Shown here: positions 25,007 through 32,358 of the stretch, one piece after another | How the letters are laid out: each line of letters begins with the position of its first letter | Position numbering within the stretch: position 1 is the first letter of the stretch | Origin: JBFWUW01 sp050247075 | GTDB taxonomy: Bacteria > Planctomycetota > Planctomycetia > Pirellulales > JBFWUW01 | Direction: 5' to 3' | NCBI GenBank assembly: GCA_050247075.1 | Contig: JBFWUW010000001.1 | Span: forward strand, 62,001 to 126,000 | Length of the DNA stretch: 64,000 nt | Made by a program: the position numbers and the translations under genes | Notes under the pieces: model-generated | Databases searched by the model: none | Told to the model about the DNA's origin: nothing | What the model saw: only the letters and a program-made list of their open reading frames with translations

Positions 25007-25065
25007 CCGTGGCGTGGGCTTTAGCCCACGCGGCTGCCTTGCGTGGGCTGAAGCCCACGCCACGG
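25007..25065. repeat. Tandem GCGTGGGCT hairpins forming a long dyad
   Basis: Two perfect 9-bp hairpins, GCGTGGGCT-TT-AGCCCACGC (25012-25031) and GCGTGGGCT-GA-AGCCCACGC (25041-25060), sit 9 bp apart. The outer bases CCGTG and CACGG also pair, so the whole 59-bp unit can fold as one long stem. It looks like a REP-type element. It lies between copies D and E of the other repeat, upstream of a DUF1501 gene. Confidence 0.75.
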
Positions 25066-25066
25066 C

Positions 25067-25092
25067 CGACTGCGATGGAATCGCCTCCTACA
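25067..25092 (-). repeat. GGCGAT hairpin repeat, copy E
   Basis: CGACTGCGATGGAATCGCC and TCCTACA. The embedded ATG would give the false start M-E-S-P-P for the DUF1501 gene that follows. Confidence 0.65.
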
Positions 25093-25140
25093 GCTTTAGT
25101 CAGAGAAACTTTACCAACCAGCATCGGCCGGAGGCTCACC

Positions 25141-26559
25141 TTGTTGCAGCTATTCGACGACCGCGTAACCAACCGCACTTTGCCTCGTCGCGAATTATTG
25201 CGCGCCGGCGGCTTGTCGTTGTTTGGCGGCCTGACGCTGCCGCGGTTGTTGCAAGCCGCCGAGAACGGCGGCAACGCCGGGCGCGGGCCGGCCAAGTCGA
25301 TCTTGCTGTTCAACTTGTTGGGTGGGCCGTCGCACCAAGACATGTTCGATCTCAAGCCGGCCGCTCCGGTGGAGATCCGCGGCGAGTTCCAGCCGATCGC
25401 CACCAGCCTGCCCGGCCTGCAAATCTGCCAGCATCTGCCGAACCTGGCGCGATGGATGCATCGCGGCACGCTGATTCGCACCTTCAGCCATTTGTTCAAT
25501 TCGCACGACCCGCTGCCGATCATGACTGGCTTTACGGACAATCGTCCGGCCGACCAGGCCCGGCCCGACGACCCGCCCGACATTGGCGCCATCTGCCAAT
25601 ATCTGGGGTTGGGTCCGGCTGATCTGCCCGGAGCGGTTTGCCTGCCATGCTTTCCGGGTTCGGGCGAAGGGGGCCACCGCCGCCGTGGGCCTTACGGCGG
25701 TTTCCTGGGTGCGCGGTACGACCCGCTGTTCACGCTCTGCCAACCATCGTTCGACCGCAAGCCCAACGTTAACTACTACGACCCCGTGATGCCGCTGGGC
25801 CAACCGCAACCGCCGCAGGCCGATGCCCTGCCCGACATGTCGTCGGTGCGCTTGGGGCTGCGCCGCGAGTTGTTGTCGCAGCTTGATGGTGCTTTTTCGC
25901 AAGTTCATCAGGCCACCGCCGCCGGCACCATGCATTCGGCCCAGTCCAAGGCCTTCGACATCTTGATGTCGCCCCGCACGCGCGAGGCTTTCAACCTGGA
26001 ATTGGAAACGCCCGCCGACCGCGACCGCTACGGCCGGCATGTGACCGGCAACAGCCTGCTCATGGCCCGCCGGCTGGTCGAGGCGGGCGTGCCGTTTGTT
26101 AGCGTGCATCAAGAAATCTTCGAGTTTTACGGCCACTCCTACGACATGCACGAAAACAACTTCGGCATGTTGAAGGATTTTAACTTGCCGCTGCTGGACA
26201 AAGTGGTGCCGGCCCTGCTGGCCGATCTCGACGCCCGCGGCCTGCTCGATACCACACTGGTCATCGTCATGGGCGAGATGGGCCGCTCGCCGCGGGTCAA
26301 CTCCAAGGCGGGCCGCGACCATTGGCCGCAGTGCGGCTTTAGCCTGTTGTTTGGCGGCGGCGTCAAGCAAGGCCACGTTCACGGCACGACCGACAAAATC
26401 GCCGCCTGGCCCGAGAGCCACCCCGTCTCCCCGGCCGATTTGGTTGCCACGTTCTACCATCTGCTAGGCATCGATCCCCACATGACCGTGCCCGACCGCG
26501 TCGGCCGCCCCATGCTCATCGCCCACGGTGGTGAACCCGTCCGCGACGTTTTGGCGTAA
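25141..26559 (+). CDS. DUF1501 protein (Tat-exported, sulfatase-like fold)
   Basis: A 472-residue DUF1501 protein, a family strongly expanded in planctomycetes, with an alkaline-phosphatase-superfamily fold and no proven activity. The Tat signal is LPRRELLRAGGLSLFGG (Arg16-Arg17). Then come ILLFNLLGGPSHQDMFDLKP, ARRLVEAGVPFVSVHQE, and VIVMGEMGRSPRVNSKAGRDHWP with candidate metal ligands, typical of the family. The start is the TTG at 25141, because GGAGG at 25130-25134 is 6 bases upstream and this puts the twin Arg at the right distance. The ATGs upstream lie in repeats. No DUF1549/1553 partner is adjacent; one is at 48.0 kb. Confidence 0.88.
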   Translation: MLQLFDDRVTNRTLPRRELLRAGGLSLFGGLTLPRLLQAAENGGNAGRGPAKSILLFNLLGGPSHQDMFDLKPAAPVEIRGEFQPIATSLPGLQICQHLPNLARWMHRGTLIRTFSHLFNSHDPLPIMTGFTDNRPADQARPDDPPDIGAICQYLGLGPADLPGAVCLPCFPGSGEGGHRRRGPYGGFLGARYDPLFTLCQPSFDRKPNVNYYDPVMPLGQPQPPQADALPDMSSVRLGLRRELLSQLDGAFSQVHQATAAGTMHSAQSKAFDILMSPRTREAFNLELETPADRDRYGRHVTGNSLLMARRLVEAGVPFVSVHQEIFEFYGHSYDMHENNFGMLKDFNLPLLDKVVPALLADLDARGLLDTTLVIVMGEMGRSPRVNSKAGRDHWPQCGFSLLFGGGVKQGHVHGTTDKIAAWPESHPVSPADLVATFYHLLGIDPHMTVPDRVGRPMLIAHGGEPVRDVLA

Positions 26560-26625
26560 CACGGCGGCACGCCGATCGTCGTCATTGGCGGCCGCCATTC
26601 GAATGGTCGCAGGCAACGTCACGGC

Positions 26626-26666
26626 CTTACCTGTTCCAAAATTGCCGTGTTTCGGGGGGTTGTGGT
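26626..26666 (+). repeat. 41-bp direct repeat, copy 1
   Basis: CTTACCTGTTCCAAAATTGC and the following 21 bases recur at 26815-26855, with a single G/A difference. Both copies lie in the gene-free start of the accessory island. Confidence 0.8.
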
Positions 26667-26680
26667 GCGGGTAAGCGTAG

Positions 26681-26800
26681 CCGCAAAGCTCCTGTCTTGC
26701 CGGCTTGATATGCGGGGCCGCGGACCATCTCCGTGACTGTCGCCGGGCCTGGGGCGTCCCAATTCACCGCCAGCGGCAAGGCGGGAGCCATGCCGCTACG
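26681..26800. repeat. Dispersed intergenic repeat, copy 2
   Basis: CCGCAAAGCTCCTGTCTTGC, then CGGCTTGA, CCAGCGG and GAGCCATGCCGCT, matches the order and spacing of 10369-10484. It lies between the two copies of the 41-bp direct repeat. Confidence 0.45.
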
Positions 26801-26814
26801 GGGGGCCAATCGGA

Positions 26815-26855
26815 CTTACCTGTTCCAAAATTGCCGTGTTTCGGGGGGTTATGGT
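26815..26855 (+). repeat. 41-bp direct repeat, copy 2
   Basis: Second copy of the unit at 26626-26666, at a period of 189 bp. The two copies bracket the dispersed repeat at 26681-26800, as target or recombination repeats around an insertion might. Confidence 0.8.
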
Positions 26856-27426
26856 ACAGGTTGGCCTGCAAAAAGCGTGAATTTTGGCGAGTGCGCACCG
26901 CCAGCGCTCCGCGCGACGACCGCGTTTCAAAAAATATGGACAGGCCCCGTGACGCGTACCGGTCGGCGGTGGGAGCGGCGAGAAAGAGGTCGCTCCCAAA
27001 GTGGCCAACCAGCCGGCAACAGTGGCCGTAATAAGTAACCAGCCCGATCGACCGCCCGCCACGGCCATGCTGTTCGAGCACGCGGCGGACGACGATGCTG
27101 GGGCGGTTTAGGGGCTTCACGCCAATTGGACGTGCAAAGGCCACGTCCGCGCGCAAGGCCGGACGCTGGAAATTGTACAAGATATGCATGGTTTGTAAAC
27201 TAATAAAATAGTTATTTAGAAGTATATTGTCTACGCCTGCTCAAGGGCCGGATGGCCTGCAAAGGCGGGCTTACCCGGCGCCTAGGGCCCCTTGAGAACC
27301 CCTGTCGCATCCATTAAGGTGCGCTTATGCATCCAGCCGAGTGACATCACCGGCTCCACGGCGGCCTAGGTCTCCGCAGCGGTGGAGTCCACGCGGCCAA
27401 ATTCGTAACATACATTTCAGCAATAT

Positions 27427-28000
27427 GTTAGGTCATCCATTGAGCCGCGATCGCCCCACGCTCAAACTGTGGGTGTCCCCTGGCTGCCTCCTTTTCGCAA
27501 AGTCAAGTCTTTGTCTATGAGGTCGAAGATGGCGATGCTCGCAAGTACTACGTGTCCCCTTGCCGCATACGCATGGGTTCTCAACTGGGCTCCCTGTCGA
27601 AGCGATCATGGGAACGCTGTTAGATGGCCCAGCCAACATCGCCAAAGACTCATTCGCTCCTAACCAGCAGTTCAGCCACTTCCTGGCGTGGGTGATCGCC
27701 AAGCATGCGAACTCGTCTGCAGAACTACTTGCCGAAGCACAGCGTCAACATAAGGGGTACGTGTACATACTTGACATGCGGACGGACACTCCCGATGGTC
27801 CTGTGCCGCCCGAAGACATCATTGGCGGCTTCGAAGTCGCAAACGGCAAGTTGTTGCGGTTTCATTCGTCACCGAATCATCAGTTGCTCTCGGATCGGGG
27901 CTTTATGCAACTGGATCAGTACTTCAATGCGTGTCTTGTTAATGAATTGGTCGTCCGTTCGCAAAGAACGGCAGGCCAGGATGCCCAATAGCCGCCTAAC
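27427..28000 (+). mobile_element. Possible integron gene cassette (core sites GTTAGGT and GCCTAAC)
   Basis: GTTAGGT at 27427-27433 fits the integron core consensus GTTRRRY. GCCTAAC at 27994-28000, a few bases after the stop of the enclosed gene, fits the complementary RYYYAAC that opens an attC site, and is followed by AAACAGTTCAACCCGAC in attC style. The 574-bp span with one gene has cassette proportions. The far half of the attC is not seen; intron-derived sequence begins shortly after. No integrase is in the window. Confidence 0.4.
27444..27991 (+). pseudogene. Frameshifted gene of unknown function in the cassette-like unit
   Basis: Two frames give one continuous protein-like reading. From about 27504 the first frame reads QVFVYEVEDGDARKYYVSPC and then RIRM. 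From about 27578 the other frame continues GFSTGLPVEAIMGTLLDGPA, then QFSHFLAWVIAKHANSSAEL, GYVYILDMRTDTPDGPVPPE and a C-terminus near VVRSQRTAGQDAQ. The join falls in the G-run at 27575-27577; one extra G would restore R-M-G-F-S. So this is a single-base deletion or a sequencing error in a homopolymer. The second part alone could start at ATG 27608 and give about 127 residues. I recognise no family. No start codon is evident for the first part. Confidence 0.6.
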
Positions 28001-28096
28001 AAACAGTTCAACCCGACATGGGAGCAATGGGGACAAGAGGGCGGCCTGGGCCGGGTCGCCCCGGGCTATTGCTCGCCCAGGGCTCCCACAAATCCG

Positions 28097-28129
28097 GATC
28101 CGGACGTGCGGAATTATCGCATCCGGTTC
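28097..28129 (-). ncRNA. Group II intron domain V-like hairpin
   Basis: On the minus strand GAACCGGATGCGATAATTCC, then GCACGTCCGGATC, matches the roughly 34-nt domain V, the catalytic core of group II introns, with its conserved GCAC-GTCCGG side. The triad position usually read as AGC or CGC is AAC here, giving an A-A mismatch in the lower stem. With the lost maturase, this suggests an inactive relic. Confidence 0.65.
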
Positions 28130-28130
28130 C

Positions 28131-28307
28131 TCAAGTAACACCCCCGCTTCGCACGTGGTACTCCATCGAGGGAGTTACCACACGCGAACCCGCGGTTGAA
28201 AAAACGACCGTGGATGGCCATAACGCCATCGTCGGGTGACGTTTCGCCAACTCGGCGATCCGCCGTTGTTGCGTATACACGCGGTCGGAGTCCGATGTCT
28301 CCGGCAT
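28131..28307 (-). pseudogene. Remnant of group II intron reverse transcriptase/maturase
   Basis: A 58-residue frame whose first 26 residues, MPETSDSDRVYTQQRRIAEL and KRHPTM, match the usual N-terminus of group II intron-encoded reverse transcriptases. These normally continue for about 400 residues. Here the reading departs after MALWPS and stops just before domain V. All polymerase motifs, including YADD, are absent. It is an internal deletion product. Confidence 0.6.
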
Positions 28308-28330
28308 GTTTCCCTCCGGCAGTGTTGTTA

Positions 28331-28500
28331 GGATTCAGTACGAAATAACTTCCCCATCGGAACCTCCCTCTCCCTCTGGGAGAGGGCCGGGGTGAGGGTT
28401 TCGTTGTTGGCGGCCATTTCGCCACATCCCCCTCTCCCCAACCCTCTCCCGGAGTACCGGGAGAGGGGGCCAAGAGGGGAAGTTATTTCGTACTGAATCC
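28331..28500. mobile_element. MITE with perfect 25-bp terminal inverted repeats
   Basis: The left end starts GGATTCAGTACGAAATAACT (28331-28355). The right end (28476-28500) is its exact 25-bp reverse complement. TTA occurs on both sides (28328-28330 and 28501-28503), a likely target duplication. The 120-bp interior is rich in CCCTCTCCC/GGGAGAGGG palindromes and has no gene, so it needs a transposase from elsewhere. It is inserted in the group II intron relic. A shorter, related element lies at 57622-57693. Confidence 0.88.
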
Positions 28501-29377
28501 TTACCTGGTGCATCCCTTCCCTCCACCGGGTCCTCGCGGGCACGAGTTCCCCGGCTTCCTCGGTACTACGAAGCACTACGACTTCCCGTGGCCCGTCTCG
28601 CCGCACTCCGTTGCCTTCGCGCGGCGATACCTCGGTGACGCTCGCGGTTTCGCTCTCGCCGGACAGCGAGTGGTCGCCCGGCAACCCCGGAGCTGTTCAC
28701 GCGGCACCCTCGACCGGCGATGATTCGAGGAAACCACGGCATCTCCCACGTTCTTGGGCAACCCTGGTGCCATTGCCCTGGTCTCCGACCCCGGCGGACC
28801 CAACGCACCAGGCCCTCTTTCTTACGGTGGGTCGGTGTGGCCCCCGCTGTGTCCAAGACGAAGGCGTCCGCGATAAACCTTTCGAGGCTCAATCACACGG
28901 CTTTGGCACTTGCTGTCTACGCTTCGCAGGGCGGGTCGCCCCGCCAACCACGCAAGACTCGCTTCCGGCCGCTGGCCAGGCACTACCGGACGGGACTGGT
29001 TACCCGCGGGGCTGCGTTAGAAGGTTTCGGAAATCACGTCATGTTATTCCTCCTCCCTCTCCAAGCCTCGTGGCGCAAGGACAGCCAACTGTCGCTCTGG
29101 CCAGGTTGGATGGTCCTAAGGCGCGAAGCAACACAAGTCCATGCTTTTTCGCGGTAATCCGGCAACGGTTCCCGTGCGATCAAAGGATGGGCGGCCCCAC
29201 AGGGCGTCCGATAAATGTTCGACAGCTAACGCATGCGGGCGGCAAATCGACAAGCTCGGTCGAAAAATGGACACCGCGCCGCCATCCGTGTTAAAATCGA
29301 CGCCGTCGTTTGAGTTTCGATTTGATCGGCCCGCCAATCCCACCCACCTGTTACCCGCCAATCGCCCGGAGCGGCCC

Positions 29378-30709
29378 ATGCTGGATGTTGGCTCATTCCA
29401 GGCCAAGACTTGCGGCGGCGTGAATCGCCGGTCGTTTTTGCAGCTTGCCGGTTCTCTGCCATTGGCGTTTGGCCTGCCGGGCGGGGCGGCCAAGGCAGTC
29501 GAACAGCGCAAAGCCAAGTCGGTCATCTTTGTCTTTTTGTGGGGCGCGCCAAGCCATTTGGATACCTGCGACCCCAAGCCCGAGGCCCCGGTGGAATACC
29601 GCGGGCCGTTCGGGGTTATTCCCACTAGCACTCCAGGCGTTCACTTCACCGAGCTTGTTCCTCGCATCGCCAGCCGCAGCGACCGCTACTCCCTGGTCCG
29701 CACGCACGTCACCACCGCCCCTGGCCACCCCGATGCCGGCACGGTGGCACTGACGGGCTTTGCCGAAATTCCGGCACCCGTCCAGCCCAACTTTGGCTCC
29801 ATCCTTGCCAAGGCGCGAGGCAATCAGGCCGCCCTGCCGCCGTTTCTATCGCTGACCAGCGGTATGCTGGCCGATAGCGGCCGCAAGATTGAAGGCTTTG
29901 GCGGCGGCGCACTCTCCGAGGCCTACGACCCGTTCCTCGTCGGCTGCTCGGAAAAAGGCGAGGTTAAGTTCTCCGCGCTCAAACTGCTCGACGACCTTAA
30001 CCCACTGCGCGTGCAGGACCGCCGCAAGCTGGTAACGTTGCTCGATGCCTCTGCCCGCCAGGCGGAACTGGCCGGCCCGCGTGCCTGGTCGCGAAACATG
30101 CAGTCGGCCTATGACTTGCTGTTGGACCCAGTGGCGCGGCAAGCCTTCGACCTGACGCGCGAGGACGCCAACACTCGCGCCCGCTACGGCTACACCACCT
30201 TTGGGCAGAGCAGTTTGCTGGCCCGCCGGCTGGTGGAGGCGGGCGTCCCCTATGTGCAGTTGAATTACAGCCGGCACCCCGAGGCCATCAACCCCGGCTT
30301 CGAGTTCGGCTGGGATACGCATATCTACAACTTTGAACTGTTGCAGGACCAGCACTGCCCCATTTTGGACCGGGCGTTCTCGGCCTTGCTGGATGACCTG
30401 TACGACCGGGGGCTCATCGACGACACGTTGGTGGTGATGATGGGCGAATTCGGGCGGACCCCCAAGATCAGCCCGCGCGCCGCCCGCGACCACTGGCCGC
30501 AGTGTTACTTCTCCATTTGGGCAGGGGGCGGCGTGCAGCCGGGCCGCGTCATCGGCACTAGCGACAAGTTAGGCGAGCATCCCTCTGGCGAGCCGATTTC
30601 GCCCCTGATGGTCGGCACCACCATCGCCCACCTTGCCGGTATCGACACCCAAGCTCGGGCTGAAATGAACGTCCTCACGGGCGGCAAGGTGATCGATGGC
30701 TTGTTGTAG
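29378..30709 (+). CDS. DUF1501 protein (Tat-exported), second copy
   Basis: A 443-residue DUF1501 protein, distinct in sequence from the one at 25141. The twin-arginine signal is VNRRSFLQLAGSLPLAFGLP. The conserved core VIFVFLWGAPSHLDTCDPKP, FTELVPRIASRSDRYSLVRT and LARRLVEAGVPYVQLNYS follows. The late block VVMMGEFGRTPKISPRAARD with HWPQ carries likely metal ligands. ATG 29378 is preceded by GGAG at 6 bases. The frame is open to 29141, but that part falls in and next to the intron relic. The TolB-like gene starts inside or just after its end, so the two are probably co-transcribed. The biochemical role is unknown. Confidence 0.88.
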   Translation: MLDVGSFQAKTCGGVNRRSFLQLAGSLPLAFGLPGGAAKAVEQRKAKSVIFVFLWGAPSHLDTCDPKPEAPVEYRGPFGVIPTSTPGVHFTELVPRIASRSDRYSLVRTHVTTAPGHPDAGTVALTGFAEIPAPVQPNFGSILAKARGNQAALPPFLSLTSGMLADSGRKIEGFGGGALSEAYDPFLVGCSEKGEVKFSALKLLDDLNPLRVQDRRKLVTLLDASARQAELAGPRAWSRNMQSAYDLLLDPVARQAFDLTREDANTRARYGYTTFGQSSLLARRLVEAGVPYVQLNYSRHPEAINPGFEFGWDTHIYNFELLQDQHCPILDRAFSALLDDLYDRGLIDDTLVVMMGEFGRTPKISPRAARDHWPQCYFSIWAGGGVQPGRVIGTSDKLGEHPSGEPISPLMVGTTIAHLAGIDTQARAEMNVLTGGKVIDGLL

Positions 30710-30749
30710 TTCTTACTCCCTTTGTCTCTGGGAGCGCGCCGGGGCATTG

Positions 30750-31619
30750 GTGCGCCATGGATGCGCCGCACTACCATTGGCGTTGCTTTTGGTCGCTGGC
30801 GCACTCTCCGCCGAGCCTCTTCAACTCACTCAAGACGGCCGGCTGAAACAAACGCCGGTCTTTCGCGAAGCCGGCCGCGAAGTCGTCTTTGTGGAAATGA
30901 ACGATCCGACCTTGTTTCAACTGCGGCGGCTGGTGTTGGCCGACGGCACGAACGAGCCGCTGCATCCCAAGGCGACGGCGTCGGAGTTTGAGCCGTCGTG
31001 GTCGGCCGACGGAGAGTGTTACGCCTTTCTCAAGCTGAAAGGCGTGCTGACGATTGGCATTTCCGTTTGCGACAAGGCCGGCGCGGAGCTGGGGGAAATC
31101 CCCGCGGAGCCGGGCTTTTTTGGCTATCGCTCGCCGGCGGTCTCGCCCGACCGCACGCGGGTGGCGTACGCCTTTCCGCTGGGTGGGGCGCAGCAAATCT
31201 ACGTAGCCGGCCTTAAGGGAGAGAACCGCCAGCCGCTGACAGATTCTCGCGGCATCAACAACTGGCCGCATTATTCGGCCGATGGTCACGGGATCGTGTT
31301 CAGTTCCAGCCGCGACGGCAACTACGAAGTATACCGCATGAACGCCGACGGAACCGACCAGGTCCGCCTGACCGACAGCCCCTATCAAGATATCCGTCCG
31401 CGGTTCTCGCCGGACGGCCGCCGCATTGCCTTTACCAGCCACCGCGACGGCAATCCGGAGATCTACCTCATCAACTCCGACGGCTCCTTCCCCCGCCGCA
31501 TCACCCACAACCCCGACCGCGACGACTACCCCGCCTGGCACCCCGACGGGCAGCAGCTAGTCATCGTCAGCGAGCGGGAGGGAAAGTCCGAATTGTGGTT
31601 GGTGGATGTAGGGGAGTGA
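30750..31619 (+). CDS. Secreted TolB-like beta-propeller (PD40 repeats)
   Basis: A 289-residue exported protein built of WD40-like PD40 repeats, as in the C-terminal domain of TolB. The repeats are plain: SPAVSPDRTRVAYAFPLGGA, WPHYSADGHGIVFSSSRDGN, RPRFSPDGRRIAFTSHRDGN and YPAWHPDGQQLVIVSEREGK, each followed by a Y/W-L strand. The signal peptide is RHGCAALPLALLLVAGALSA. I prefer GTG 30750 for a compact signal; an ATG at 30696, overlapping the DUF1501 gene by 14 bp, is the alternative and adds 18 residues. It lacks the TolB N-terminal domain and Pal/Tol neighbours, so it is not TolB itself. It may be a binding partner of the DUF1501 protein. Confidence 0.8.
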   Translation: MRHGCAALPLALLLVAGALSAEPLQLTQDGRLKQTPVFREAGREVVFVEMNDPTLFQLRRLVLADGTNEPLHPKATASEFEPSWSADGECYAFLKLKGVLTIGISVCDKAGAELGEIPAEPGFFGYRSPAVSPDRTRVAYAFPLGGAQQIYVAGLKGENRQPLTDSRGINNWPHYSADGHGIVFSSSRDGNYEVYRMNADGTDQVRLTDSPYQDIRPRFSPDGRRIAFTSHRDGNPEIYLINSDGSFPRRITHNPDRDDYPAWHPDGQQLVIVSEREGKSELWLVDVGE

Positions 31620-32358
31620 ACAGCCGACAACGCCGGCGGTTAGGGCGCGGCCGCGGGTAAGTGTCGGCCATTGGGGGCAGCCATCTTTTCGCGCGAGCAG
31701 CCTGGCCGGTCGCAAGGCCTGATGCAACACTTTTCTCGTTAAAGCTTTGCAACGGCAACACGGCGGCGAAAATGACGGGTGAGCTGCTTGACATCGTGAA
31801 TCGGTATTCGTCATTGTCGGAAGGGGCTGGCATCGCGGCAGCCGATGACGACCGCCCCGAGTGGCAACTGGCGATCGCGGCGTCGCGGGCCGATCTCGCC
31901 AACGATTCAGAGTCAGCCATCCGCAATCTCAAGGCGAACGAAGCGATGTAAGTGGCTGGTTGATCGAATCGTCCGATGGTGGCGTCTATTTGTCCGCGTA
32001 TTGCAGGCTTTGGGGCCACCCGGCCCATAGGGCTTCTCGCATTGCCGATCACGTGAAGCTGGCGCCGATGCCAGAGGCGAACATGGACAGGGCCACAACA
32101 TCGCCAATTTGTACCAGAGTGGACGGAATACGAAACGTACCGACGTAATCATCTTCCCCACGAGCAATAGTGCTTGTTGCCAATCTGGCTGCAAAAGATT
32201 GCCGGCCTGACGGCACATTGTCCGCACTGCCTAGCGGAGTTGCGGACACATCTCGCTCAACACTGCCTGGCGTGTGGCGGGGATTGGCACGCGCCGCCGA
32301 CGAGCCGTTGAGTGATCTAAAGGCCAAGCCAATTCCGCCGTAGACGTTCAACCCGCGG
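31620..32358. other. Gap without a supported gene
   Basis: The 739-bp stretch between convergent genes has short frames only. A minus-strand frame at 32049-32351 (100 codons) has a mildly protein-like end, DDYVGTFRIPSTLVQIGDVV, and could be a worn gene fragment. A plus frame at 31661-31951 is less convincing. Neither has a good ribosome binding site or a known motif. No repeats stood out. Confidence 0.4.

Larger units (their letters stand above)
26560..27426. other. Gene-free left part of the accessory island
   Basis: No frame here reads like a protein. Apart from the repeats listed, there is a short AT-rich patch at about 27190-27235 and a 7-bp dyad TAACATA/TATGTTA (27406-27412, 27424-27430) that runs into the GTTAGGT core site at 27427. 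The base composition and lack of genes mark it as accessory DNA. Confidence 0.5.
28030..29134 (-). mobile_element. Decayed group II intron
   Basis: Read on the minus strand, this region has the order of a bacterial group II intron. The 5' ribozyme part is at about 29134-28510 and ends in the conserved pre-ORF stretch ACCGAGGAAGCCGGGGAACT, then GGAGGGAAGGGATGCACC. A stub of the maturase frame (28307-28131) follows, then a domain V-like hairpin (28129-28097) and a domain VI-like stem down to about 28040. The middle of the reverse transcriptase gene is missing, and a MITE is inserted at 28331-28500. Both ends are approximate; GTGTT at 29134 is a possible 5' end. Confidence 0.65.

Noticed and set aside
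24952..25140. Longer DUF1501 N-terminus starting in the repeats (M-E-S-P-P)
   Set aside because: The codons come from the hairpin repeats. A TTG at 25141 with GGAGG gives the correct Tat signal.
26764..27189. 141-codon minus-strand frame in the accessory island
   Set aside because: It spans the direct repeat and a dispersed repeat, and reads as low-information sequence.
28114..28684. Minus-strand frames of 118-119 codons across the MITE and intron relic
   Set aside because: Their translations are group II intron RNA parts and MITE sequence read as protein (for example the domain V translation E-E-P-D-A-I-I-P-H-V), not real genes.
28611..29294. 227-codon plus-strand frame
   Set aside because: It is antisense to the 5' part of the group II intron relic and has no family features.
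32049..32351. 100-codon minus-strand frame
   Set aside because: Only its last 30 residues look protein-like. No ribosome binding site or family match, so it is mentioned only as a possible gene fragment.
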